Source: an uncultured Eubacteriales bacterium (GTDB lineage Bacteria > Bacillota > Clostridia > Oscillospirales > Acutalibacteraceae). Taken from it: DNA of 64,000 nt. Within the stretch, counting starts at the first letter, position 1; every line of letters begins with the position of its first letter. Location: NCBI GenBank assembly GCA_900315605.1, contig OMZU01000007.1, forward strand, positions 1-64,000, read 5' to 3'. The position numbers were made by a program, and so were the translations under genes. A model generated the notes under the pieces. It worked only from the letters and a program-made list of their open reading frames with translations. It was not told where the DNA came from and made no database searches. Shown in pieces: positions 8,505-15,863 of this stretch.

Positions 8505-9701
8505 TTATGCAACCTTTACGGTTTTTGTTTCGGATTTTCCCAATCCGATATTATTCAGTTTCATATACTCGTCAACAGCGTTCAGGTGAGCGGCTTCAAA
8601 TTTTTCAAAAACATCACAATATACGTTCATCGTAACAGAGATGTCCTTGTGTCCGAGCATTTTCTGCAAGACCTTCGGCGGTACGCCGCTTTCAATGCAG
8701 CGCGTGGCAAAGGTATGGCGGAGTGAGTGGAAGGTCAGCTTTCCTTGCAGCGATTTGTCTTGAATATCGTATTGCTTCAAGGTGTTCCAAAAATAATAGT
8801 TGACCTGCTGTGTAGTGACCGGCTTGTTGTTGCTGGGAACAAACAATGTGCCGCCTGTTCTCTCGCCGATACATGCCTTCAAAAAAGCTGCCAGCTCGTT
8901 GTTGATCAAAATCCTGCGCATACCGGCTTCTGTTTTCGTTTCGTTGACGATGACCGCATTGTCGCCGCCGCGTGATGTGGTCTTGTTCACGATGATACAG
9001 CTGTTTTGAAAATCAATGTCCTCGATATTTAACGCACAGATTTCTCCGCCGCGCATTCCGGTGAACATAGAAACCAGCATTATCTCTGAGTAATTGATGT
9101 CATTGTTATTCAGCACATCAAGCAGCCGAGCCTGCTCCTCTACCGATAGCGCTCTGACCTTGTCCGTTTTCTTGCGGGATTTAGGGACACGCAAATCCTC
9201 AAGCGGACTTTTGTCGATGGTCCCTTTTTTGATAGCCTTTTTGAAAACAGCTCCAAGCAACTGATACAGCTTGTTGAGCGTTGACTGCGCATAATCGAGG
9301 TTATCCTTAAAGTATGCGACAACGTCATCCTCCGTGATTTTGCGAAGTTGTTTATCGGACAAAGGATCGAGCATTTTCAATGTTTCCAGCTTGCGCTTGT
9401 AGGTGGATTGTCTGATCTCGTTCAGATCAATTTGCTCCTCGATCATTTTTTCAGCTAGTTCATAAAAGGTCGTTTTATCAACTTTCTTAAACGCACCGGC
9501 TTTAGCCTGAATTTGAAGCTCACGAATTTTGTCCTTTACAATTCGCTCGGTCTTACCGTAAACGCTCTTGCGTATTTTTTCGCCGTCGATTTCAAGATAA
9601 ACCTGTCCGGCGTAACAGTTTCGGCTTTTTACAAAGTAAATAGAGCCGTCACCGTAATCCATTTTTACTTTTCTTTTCGGCTTCTTGCCTTTAGTGTTCA
9701 T
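8505..9701 (-). CDS. int: site-specific tyrosine integrase
   Basis: Catalyses integration and excision between the element circle and the tRNA-fMet gene. The 398-residue protein has an N-terminal AP2-like arm-binding region (DGSIYFVKSRNCYAG), a SAM-like core-binding domain in the middle and a C-terminal catalytic domain with Arg in FTGMRGGEICAL, HSLRHTFATR and the Tyr nucleophile in LGHKDISVTMNVY. ATG 9701 is chosen because AAAGGA lies 8 bases upstream; an in-frame extension to 9800 has no ribosome site. It lies beside attL, with arm repeats just beyond its stop codon. Similar to Tn916-type and phage-type Int proteins of Firmicutes. Confidence 0.95.
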   Translation of the reverse strand: MNTKGKKPKRKVKMDYGDGSIYFVKSRNCYAGQVYLEIDGEKIRKSVYGKTERIVKDKIRELQIQAKAGAFKKVDKTTFYELAEKMIEEQIDLNEIRQSTYKRKLETLKMLDPLSDKQLRKITEDDVVAYFKDNLDYAQSTLNKLYQLLGAVFKKAIKKGTIDKSPLEDLRVPKSRKKTDKVRALSVEEQARLLDVLNNNDINYSEIMLVSMFTGMRGGEICALNIEDIDFQNSCIIVNKTTSRGGDNAVIVNETKTEAGMRRILINNELAAFLKACIGERTGGTLFVPSNNKPVTTQQVNYYFWNTLKQYDIQDKSLQGKLTFHSLRHTFATRCIESGVPPKVLQKMLGHKDISVTMNVYCDVFEKFEAAHLNAVDEYMKLNNIGLGKSETKTVKVA

Positions 9702-9885
9702 AATATCCGTCCTTTCGGAACCTAAAGACGCCGAATCGTTTCCGATGTAAATATCATATCTCAAATCCGATCCGGAGTCAATAGGCTTTTGCAGAATCAA
9801 ACATCAACTTTTAGCCCCGCCGTTTATTAGATTTGCCGTGAAATACAACGTAATAATAGGCGGGATTGGGTGCAGCGTCACGCTG

Positions 9886-10059
9886 CTAAACTCTTCTTTT
9901 TTTACTCCACTCAACGAAAGCCTGCTCGCTGACCTTGTAGTTTTTGCCTACCCGGATAAGCGGAAAATCCGCACGCATCATAATCTGACGTGCCGTAGGC
10001 ATACTGCAACCCAGCGCCTGTGCTACTTGCTTTGTATTCATAAATTTGATTTCTTCCAT
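9886..10059 (-). CDS. excisionase-like small helix-turn-helix protein
   Basis: The 57-residue protein begins MEEIKFMNTKQVAQALGCSM and shows a winged-helix DNA-binding (excisionase/MerR-like HTH_17) pattern: a helix-turn-helix in MNTKQVAQALGCSMPTARQIM and a wing around RVGKNYKVSEQAFVEW. GGGAGG sits 9 bases before ATG 10059. It lies between int and repA, the usual site of a recombination directionality factor. It could equally be a transcription regulator; which of the two is inference. Confidence 0.75.
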   Translation of the reverse strand: MEEIKFMNTKQVAQALGCSMPTARQIMMRADFPLIRVGKNYKVSEQAFVEWSKKRRV

Positions 10060-10075
10060 TGCGTATACCCTCCCT

Positions 10076-10876
10076 TCAAGCGCCGTACAAGGCGGCAGTA
10101 TCCAAAGTATCAATAGAGTTGTAGAGAGCCGTCAGCAGATAGGCTCTCATATTTTTTATTTCGGTTGTGTTCTTTTCAAGTGAGCTGATAACATATTCAA
10201 TATGTTCGGCTGTCAGTTGCTTGAGCCGCCACCGAACCTTTTCTGTCGGTATGTTGATTTGATTTATCCTGACGGTTTCGGCGGTGGATGTCACCGTATC
10301 GGCAAGCAGACTGACGATTTCATCCAACTCGCTTCCGTAGCCGCGTTCCGCCAAAACATCATATTCAATTTGATTGCGAATATCCTCTATCGCATCCCCG
10401 TAGCTGATAGATGGATAGATATTATTCAAGTCTTTTTGATAATAATCATTCTTGATAGTGTGCGTTTTTCCCATTTCAGCAAATGTGATTTTTGCATTTG
10501 CAGAATCTATATTTTCGCATAGGTCGAGTGCGTTTTTCGCACAGGCTGCGGAACTTTCCACAATAGGATTCACATATATCAAATTCGCCTTGCCGAGCCC
10601 CTGCCGTTTGCGGGAGATAAGATTTTGATTTTCAAGCTGCATATACACGCTTTCCGCTTTATTGTTGCAGCAGTTTAGCAGCCGCATAACGGTGCTGATG
10701 GGACACATTACATAATACCTTCCGTTTTTGTCCCGAAATCTCTCTCCGTTTCTGACCGACAACTCATACAGGCTGAGCAAATACGAATACAGCACGATCG
10801 CCGAATCAGACAGCTTGCTCCGCAACGGCTCTGTGATCAATACTCTCGGCAGCTTTAGGAACGCTTTATCGTTCAT
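10076..10876 (-). CDS. replication initiator, RepA N-terminal family
   Basis: 266 residues. The N-terminal 90 residues (FLKLPRVLITEPLRSKLSDSAIVLYSYLLSLYELS, then NGRYYVMCPISTVMRLLNCC) match the RepA_N winged-helix initiators of Firmicute plasmids and integrative elements. The C-terminal half, with IEYDVLAERG and ITSSLE-like helices, resembles the conserved tail found in such proteins in Clostridia (DUF6017-like). AGGAGAT precedes ATG 10876. It probably lets the excised circle replicate. The exact origin was not identified; iteron-like sequence is not evident inside the gene by eye. Confidence 0.8.
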   Translation of the reverse strand: MNDKAFLKLPRVLITEPLRSKLSDSAIVLYSYLLSLYELSVRNGERFRDKNGRYYVMCPISTVMRLLNCCNNKAESVYMQLENQNLISRKRQGLGKANLIYVNPIVESSAACAKNALDLCENIDSANAKITFAEMGKTHTIKNDYYQKDLNNIYPSISYGDAIEDIRNQIEYDVLAERGYGSELDEIVSLLADTVTSTAETVRINQINIPTEKVRWRLKQLTAEHIEYVISSLEKNTTEIKNMRAYLLTALYNSIDTLDTAALYGA

Positions 10877-10903
10877 CAAAATCCATCTCCTTTCCTGTTA
10901 GGT

Positions 10904-12199
10904 TTACCTTTCATATCCTCTGCTCTTGTTTTTCGCCCTTGACTTATGCTCATCATTAATGACGGTTTCCAAGCCTTGCTCCATTACCTTAGACCGCTCT
11001 GCGATATGCTTGCACAGTTTCAGCTCGTGACGGAGCTTTCTCAAATTGATTGTAATATGTGATATTTTATCTTTTGTTTCACTTCGCTCATCGGCGCTGA
11101 TTTTACGGCGTGAGTGTTTTCGTAAATCAACCCTTTCTTCGGTAAGCGTCTGAATTTTATCTTCAAGCTTTTGCTTATACGCATACAACTCAACGTCGGT
11201 AGAAATCTTCTCCCTACCCATCATCCTGACTTCCTCGCTTAACCGATCAAGGTAGGCAAGCTCTTCCTTGAATATCCAATGCAGCTTTGCAGGATCCGGG
11301 CGGCGGTAGCTGTGTATCACGCCAAGCCTGAAAGCATAATATAAATATATTCGATATATTCCGCTTGTCCTCTGTAATATCCTATCGCCGCAAGTAGGCA
11401 AATTGTATTGCTTCGGTCGGTACTGCCTAAAATCAATGCGCGGCGGTCGATCGTAGCGGTTGTTCACCAATCTTCGGCGGATTTCTTCGGGCGTGTAATC
11501 AGCACGGAGCTTTACAAGACGTATCGGCTTTTTGCAGCCCTTCGGCGTGATCGTCCAATACTTCCGCCTGTCGTTCATAGTAAGCTCATAACCGAGCTTA
11601 GCGAGCGTATATCGTAAATCTGCCGTGTTGGTGCATTGCGACAACGCTTTTTCCATCGCTTCACGGGCGAGTAAGTATCTTGTCGGTTCGCCCTTCTTTT
11701 CACGATTGTAGCGAAAGGATGAGCTTCTTCCTCTGACGGGCTTCGGGTTATAATACAAGCCGTATTTCTCGCATAACCTGTCCGCCGTTTGTTTGAATTT
11801 GAACCACGCTTTTTCTTCTCCCCAAAGCCTTTTTCCGTCAACAAAGGAGACGGAGTTGATCACAAAATGGCAGTGAGGATGTTCGGTGTCGGTGTGAACG
11901 GTAACCAATACCTGAAACCGTTTGCCCCATACCTCCTGTGCAAATTCGGTGCCGATTTTCAGCGACAGCTCCGGTGTGATGTCCTGCTCTTTAAAGCTGA
12001 GATAACCGTGATAGGCTTCAATACCGCCTGCCTTAGCGTAGGAGCGCTTGACTGCGGTAAACTCCTCATAGGCTGTTTCCGGTTCGCAGTTGATACCATT
12101 GACGTAGAGTTTGTTGTTTGTCTTTTTCGGATTGGCTGCGTATTGAAGCACCCTGCTCAAACCGCCTTCGTTTATAGACCATAATTTACTGACTGCCAT
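10904..12199 (-). CDS. relaxase/mobilization nuclease (MobA/VirD2-like, MOBP type)
   Basis: Nicks the transfer origin and pilots single-stranded DNA. The 431-residue protein opens with MAVSKLWSINEGGLSRVLQY and has the relaxase histidine cluster VTVHTDTEHPHCHFVINSV around residue 110-125. A catalytic Tyr should be near the N-terminus (YAANPKKT region). The C-terminal third is rich in charged helices (RVDLRKHSRRKISADERSE), likely coiled coil. ATG 12199 is preceded by GGAGG; an in-frame extension upstream overlaps mobC and has no ribosome site. The start lies 3 bases from the mobC stop, so the genes are coupled. Confidence 0.92.
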   Translation of the reverse strand: MAVSKLWSINEGGLSRVLQYAANPKKTNNKLYVNGINCEPETAYEEFTAVKRSYAKAGGIEAYHGYLSFKEQDITPELSLKIGTEFAQEVWGKRFQVLVTVHTDTEHPHCHFVINSVSFVDGKRLWGEEKAWFKFKQTADRLCEKYGLYYNPKPVRGRSSSFRYNREKKGEPTRYLLAREAMEKALSQCTNTADLRYTLAKLGYELTMNDRRKYWTITPKGCKKPIRLVKLRADYTPEEIRRRLVNNRYDRPPRIDFRQYRPKQYNLPTCGDRILQRTSGIYRIYLYYAFRLGVIHSYRRPDPAKLHWIFKEELAYLDRLSEEVRMMGREKISTDVELYAYKQKLEDKIQTLTEERVDLRKHSRRKISADERSETKDKISHITINLRKLRHELKLCKHIAERSKVMEQGLETVINDEHKSRAKNKSRGYER

Positions 12200-12201
12200 A
12201 T

Positions 12202-12549
12202 TTACCCTCCGTCCGGCGAAATGAAGCGGCGAACGATATCCGCTCGGAACACTCTCCATTCCTTGACCTCTTTATGCAGCATAGGCGCGTCGATAAAGCC
12301 AAGCGCATTTGCTTTTGCTGCAAGCTGATGAATGTTGTTGCCAATAGCAGAAAGTTGGCGGAGCGCTTCAAATAATTCCTTGCCGGGCTTTTCCTTCGGC
12401 TCATATCCCCGTATGAGCGATCGGACAAGTCCTGCTTGAGAAACGCCTGCCTTTTTTGCTTTTCTTTTCAGCTCACGTTCTTCCATCTCGTTCAGCCAAA
12501 TCCTTTTCGCTATTTTGCGTTTGCGGTTTGGCTTTTTTGTATCTGTCAT
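12202..12549 (-). CDS. mobC: MobC-type mobilization accessory protein
   Basis: 115 residues, strongly basic at the N-terminus, with RIWLNEMEERELKRKAKKAG followed by QAGLVRSLIRGY (ribbon-helix-helix type) and a C-terminal helix with LSAIGNNIHQLAAKANALG typical of MobC (PF05713). MobC opens the origin region and helps the relaxase bind. GGAAGG lies before ATG 12549. Immediately upstream is a hairpin-rich region that is the likely oriT. Confidence 0.88.
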   Translation of the reverse strand: MTDTKKPNRKRKIAKRIWLNEMEERELKRKAKKAGVSQAGLVRSLIRGYEPKEKPGKELFEALRQLSAIGNNIHQLAAKANALGFIDAPMLHKEVKEWRVFRADIVRRFISPDGG

Positions 12550-12578
12550 ATATATACCTTCCTTCTCAAAATAGGGTT

Positions 12579-12660
12579 TCAGGGGAACAAATCCCCTGAC
12601 GAGCCTACCGTCCGCCCTTTATGGGGGTACAGACGGTCTGCTCAATAAGATAGTGCATTA
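12579..12660. other. candidate transfer origin (oriT)
   Basis: Upstream of mobC lie two inverted repeats: TCAGGGGA/TCCCCTGA (12579-12599) and CAGAC/GTCTG (12630-12640), within a stretch that has no ORF. Relaxase and MobC genes usually sit beside oriT, and nic sites follow an inverted repeat. No known nic consensus was recognised, so this is placement by context. Confidence 0.45.
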
Positions 12661-12705
12661 GGGTATTTCAGTTGCCCAAGCACCTTGAATCATCAACAAA
12701 TGACG

Positions 12706-12776
12706 TGCTGTCAAAAATGCTGTCACATTTTGATTGAAAACAGCGGTGACAGCATAATTTAGGCGATTTGCTGTCA
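12706..12776. repeat. TGCTGTCA iterons, candidate partition or transfer site
   Basis: TGCTGTCA occurs at 12706-12713, 12718-12725 and 12769-12776, and inverted (TGACAGCA) at 12747-12754, between parR and mobC. The last copy overlaps the parR stop codon. A centromere bound by ParR, or a relaxosome site, would look like this. Confidence 0.55.
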
Positions 12777-13118
12777 GCAAAACAGCTCTAAATCGTCGAG
12801 CACGCTTGCGGCGTTAGCGGCTTCTTCGTCCTCGTTCATCTCTGAAATGAAAGAAGTTATTTCAGCTTGTTGAACGGAATCGGGAATATTAATAGCAGAG
12901 GCTTCTAATTCTTCACGAATCATCTTGCGCAGCCTTTCAATAAAGTTGTTCTCCCGGCGTTCCTGCTCGGAACGCTTCATATATTCGGCGATTAGGTCTA
13001 TTACAAATTTGTTTTTTGATTTATCTGTGTGCTTACTCAAATCCCTCATAAAAGCGCCGACCTCGGCTTCGTATTCATCGGTTTCCCTGAATCGAATCGT
13101 CAGCGTGTACGGCTTCAT
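12774..13118 (-). CDS. ParR-like partition adaptor protein
   Basis: 114 residues, starting MKPYTLTIRFRETDEYEAEV; the N-terminal half looks like a ribbon-helix-helix DNA-binding domain (strand TLTIRF, then helices with KSKNKFVIDLIAEYMKR) and the C-terminus is an acidic tail ending DDLELFC. It overlaps the ParM-like gene by 4 bases (ATGA), as ParR genes do. In the family ParR binds centromere repeats and links them to the ParM filament through its C-terminus. Function is inferred mainly from size, fold pattern and position. Confidence 0.7.
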   Translation of the reverse strand: MKPYTLTIRFRETDEYEAEVGAFMRDLSKHTDKSKNKFVIDLIAEYMKRSEQERRENNFIERLRKMIREELEASAINIPDSVQQAEITSFISEMNEDEEAANAASVLDDLELFC

Positions 13119-14038
13119 AATCCGATCCCTGCCGAAAGCTGTACATTGGCAAGATATTCATAGCCTTTGGCAGCGGCGCAAATATCTTCTTCAAAGGTGA
13201 TCCTCTTTGAATTGACCTTGCCGAAATTCTTGATCAGACAACCGCCGCCACCGGTTACCCAAAGCCGCATTGTGTTTTCATCATAACCGTGTTCTCTGAG
13301 TCTGCGGAATATTTCGTTGACATATTCCGCAGCGACGGCTTTTACAATAGCGAGGTCAGATTTTGGTATATCAGCCTTGCCCGTTTGCAGCACTTCCTCA
13401 ATGATATGGTCGTTCAGCTCACGCTGGGTTTGCTGCATAAAAGCTTCACGGACGGCGAGTGTGCATTGATAAGTCCCGAATTTTTCGGTAAACATCTTGC
13501 CGGACTGCGGCTTGCCGTTGATCATATACAATACGTTCATTGTACCGTTGCCGATGTCTGCGATGACGTTTACTCCCGTCAGCTTGGAAGCGTAGGGAGC
13601 GATAGCAGCATAACCCTGCGGATAAATGCTCACGCCTTCAATGTGAAGGTGGTATTCCTGCTTATGGAATGTAAAGCTGACTTCCTTGTTTCGCATAAGA
13701 TACGCAGAAAAATCAGCTTTTTGACCGCTTGTCCAAGTCAAGGGCAAGCCTGCGGCAATATAGATGTTAGCTTCGGTAATACTTTCCGTGCTCAGTTCTT
13801 TTGTGATGGCGGCAAGCGTAAGCACATAAAAATCCTCGTCCAAGGACTTGTCTGATATATACTCCTTGTGTTCTTCACCGATCAGGTAATATCTGCCGTT
13901 AAACACAAGCAGCTCCTTAGTGAATAATGGCTCGCTATCATAGGCAATCAAGCCTGTCGGAAAACAGCAATTTGCCGTTTTCATATTTCCGTAGCCGTGA
14001 TCTATACCGATAATAATTGTGTTGTTAAATTTCTTCAT
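13115..14038 (-). CDS. ParM/StbA-like actin-type plasmid segregation ATPase
   Basis: 307 residues with the actin-fold nucleotide motifs: IIGIDHGYGNMKT (phosphate 1) at 10-22, VIADIGNGTMNVL (phosphate 2) near 165, and WVTGGGGCLI (adenosine) near 260. These filaments push sister plasmids apart. ATG 14038 follows AGGAGG. It is cotranscribed with the ParR-like gene, from a promoter at 14270-14242, with a leader of about 200 bases. Its presence on an integrated element implies a replicating extrachromosomal phase. Confidence 0.88.
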   Translation of the reverse strand: MKKFNNTIIIGIDHGYGNMKTANCCFPTGLIAYDSEPLFTKELLVFNGRYYLIGEEHKEYISDKSLDEDFYVLTLAAITKELSTESITEANIYIAAGLPLTWTSGQKADFSAYLMRNKEVSFTFHKQEYHLHIEGVSIYPQGYAAIAPYASKLTGVNVIADIGNGTMNVLYMINGKPQSGKMFTEKFGTYQCTLAVREAFMQQTQRELNDHIIEEVLQTGKADIPKSDLAIVKAVAAEYVNEIFRRLREHGYDENTMRLWVTGGGGCLIKNFGKVNSKRITFEEDICAAAKGYEYLANVQLSAGIGL

Positions 14039-14241
14039 TCTTTTTCCTCCTGATTATTATTTTGTGTTTTGCCTTTCACCTCAGCAGACTCTGACAGGCA
14101 ACCCTTTTCGGCGCTGTGTCGTTTTTTCTCGCCCTTGGTACGCTCATATCGTCGCCTAATTCACCGGGAGAGATATCTCTGAGAAGGTCATTCAGTTGTT
14201 GTTAGATAATTGCAAAACAGATGTTTGAATTATCCAAACAC

Positions 14242-14284
14242 ATTATAGCGACAGCTTGACAAAAGTTCAATAGTTTTGTATGAT
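14242..14284. promoter_or_regulatory. overlapping divergent promoters upstream of parM
   Basis: Minus strand: TTGAAC (14270-14265), 17 bp, TATAAT (14247-14242), reading toward parM. Plus strand: TTGACA (14256-14261), 17 bp, TATGAT (14279-14284), reading toward the DUF6076 relic. The two RNA polymerase footprints overlap, so they must exclude each other. Confidence 0.65.
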
Positions 14285-14317
14285 ATATATTAGAGTGATG
14301 TTTATTATCTAATTTTT

Positions 14318-14425
14318 AAGAGATTTATATTTTCTAAAAAAAGCAGGTGACGAAAGAGAGCACGCAAAAACTCGGCAGACCATACAAGAAGTATGAGTCT
14401 ACCGAGTAAGATATTGAGAACGAAA
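14318..14425 (+). pseudogene. decayed second copy of the DUF6076-like gene
   Basis: About 80 bases from 14343 align with 16045-16125 inside the intact DUF6076-like gene (shared blocks GACGAAAGAGA, GCAAAAA, ACTCGGC, CATACAA, GTATGAGTCT). The bases before it match the leader of that gene (AAAAAGC.GGTGACGA, compare 15846-15860). So the copy lost the first part of the gene between two GGTGACGA/GCTGACGA repeats, is frameshifted by two missing bases, and ends in unrelated sequence. Confidence 0.65.
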
Positions 14426-14481
14426 AAAGCTTTTATGGTTTTGTCCGGTGTTCTCTGTTATTCTTAATTGCCAAACACGAG

Positions 14482-14517
14482 ATTCCCCAAAACTAATAAT
14501 ATTTTAATTTTGGGGAT
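14482..14517 (-). terminator. hairpin at the 3' end of the AAA ATPase gene
   Basis: ATTCCCCAAAA (14482-14492) pairs with TTTTGGGGAT (14508-14517), one base beyond the stop codon of the ATPase gene. Exactly the same 11-mer forms a hairpin upstream of the gene (15759-15795). Confidence 0.6.
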
Positions 14518-15711
14518 TTATTGATTCAGCCATTCTGCCGCGTCTATGACTTCTATTCCCTCGTGCTGATAGCGCGGCTGATAAGTCCGAGCAATTAGCC
14601 GCTTAGGGTATGCGTCACGAATCTGCAACAGCGGGGAAACCTCTCGCTTAAAGGTTTCTTTGTCGGATATATCGTTAGCGACCTGTATATACATCTTTTC
14701 GCCCTGCTTCATTGCCACAAAATCTATCTCTTTCTTATACAGCACACCGACATAAACCTCATATCCCCTGCGCAGAAGTTCTATGGCGACGATATTTTCC
14801 AATACTCGCCCGTAGTCCATATTCTTTGTTCCGAGACGAGCAAAACGAAAGCTCTGGTCACATAGATAATACTTGTCCTCAGAGCGCAAATACTTTTTGC
14901 CTTTGATATCATATCGACGTATCTTATAAAACGCAAACGCTTTACACAGCAAGTCAATATATTTACCTATCGTCTTATGGTCAGCTTTTGTATTGTTGGA
15001 GGACAGAGTGTTTGTGATGGTTCTTACAGATGTAAGGTTACCGATATTGTCCATCAAATAGTCTATCAGCGCGTGCAACAGCGGTTCGTTTTGCAGGCGG
15101 TTTTTATTGATGATGTCACGCACGATCAGTGCATTCAGGACTTCGTTATTAATGTATCTATACTTCTGTGTTGTGTTCTTATACAGATACGAGCCTGCCA
15201 TACCACCCTCGGTGATATACTGCGAAAGAGCGGCATAGATGTTTTCATTTGGAAAATAAGCCAAGTATTCCTTAAAAGAGAACGGGAACAGCTGAAGTTC
15301 ATAAGTCCTGCCGACAAACAACGTTGCAAGATCGCTGCTCTGCAAGAAGGCGTTCGAACCTGTTACATAGATATCGTATTTTTCCTTTGCGTGAAGGCTG
15401 TTGATCGCTTTCTCAAAGGATGGACACATCTGTATCTCATCGACCAGCAAGTAATTTTCTGAGGATGGATCATAGTTTCTTTCAACATATGATTCCAACG
15501 CGTGGTACTCCAATAAATCCTCAAACTCCGTAAGGTTAAAGTTGATGTGTATTATATTAGCACTTTCGTCAGATGTTTTTAGATACTCTGCAAAGGCATC
15601 CATCAGCTTGGATTTACCGCACCTGCGCACACCGGTAATAACTTTTATGTCCGGTGTACCGGCTAACTCTTTGATTTCATTCATATAGATTACACGATTT
15701 ATCAGTTTCAT
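14518..15711 (-). CDS. AAA_14/DUF4143 family ATPase
   Basis: 397 residues. N-terminal P-loop domain with Walker A ITGVRRCGKSKLM near residue 25-37, Walker B YLLVDEIQMC near 95 and a sensor ITYVTGSNA-type strand (YVTGSNAFL). The C-terminal DUF4143 part contains GRVLENIVAIELLRRGYEV and KKEIDFVAMK, a nuclease-like (PD-(D/E)XK-type) arrangement. ATG 15711 follows GGAG; extension to 15756 lacks a ribosome site. Proteins of this family are widespread in gut bacteria and their role is unknown. Here the gene is bracketed by two hairpins with identical stems and sits between an intact and a broken copy of the DUF6076-like gene, so it may have arrived as a unit. Confidence 0.85.
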   Translation of the reverse strand: MKLINRVIYMNEIKELAGTPDIKVITGVRRCGKSKLMDAFAEYLKTSDESANIIHINFNLTEFEDLLEYHALESYVERNYDPSSENYLLVDEIQMCPSFEKAINSLHAKEKYDIYVTGSNAFLQSSDLATLFVGRTYELQLFPFSFKEYLAYFPNENIYAALSQYITEGGMAGSYLYKNTTQKYRYINNEVLNALIVRDIINKNRLQNEPLLHALIDYLMDNIGNLTSVRTITNTLSSNNTKADHKTIGKYIDLLCKAFAFYKIRRYDIKGKKYLRSEDKYYLCDQSFRFARLGTKNMDYGRVLENIVAIELLRRGYEVYVGVLYKKEIDFVAMKQGEKMYIQVANDISDKETFKREVSPLLQIRDAYPKRLIARTYQPRYQHEGIEVIDAAEWLNQ

Positions 15712-15758
15712 ATAATTAACTCCATCATTCATTATTATATCCACATTATAAACCATCT

Positions 15759-15795
15759 ATTCCCCAAAATCAAGAGATTTTTGTTTTTGGGGAAT
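15759..15795. promoter_or_regulatory. palindromic hairpin upstream of the ATPase gene
   Basis: Perfect 11 bp inverted repeat ATTCCCCAAAA/TTTTGGGGAAT with a 15-base AT-rich loop, 48 bases upstream of the ATPase start. It may be an operator, or the end of a mobile cassette, since the left arm is repeated directly at 14482-14492. Confidence 0.6.
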
Positions 15796-15863
15796 GTCGA
15801 TATGTAAATATGATACGCACATTAATCGGACAATATAAAAATATCTAAAAAGCTGGTGACGAT

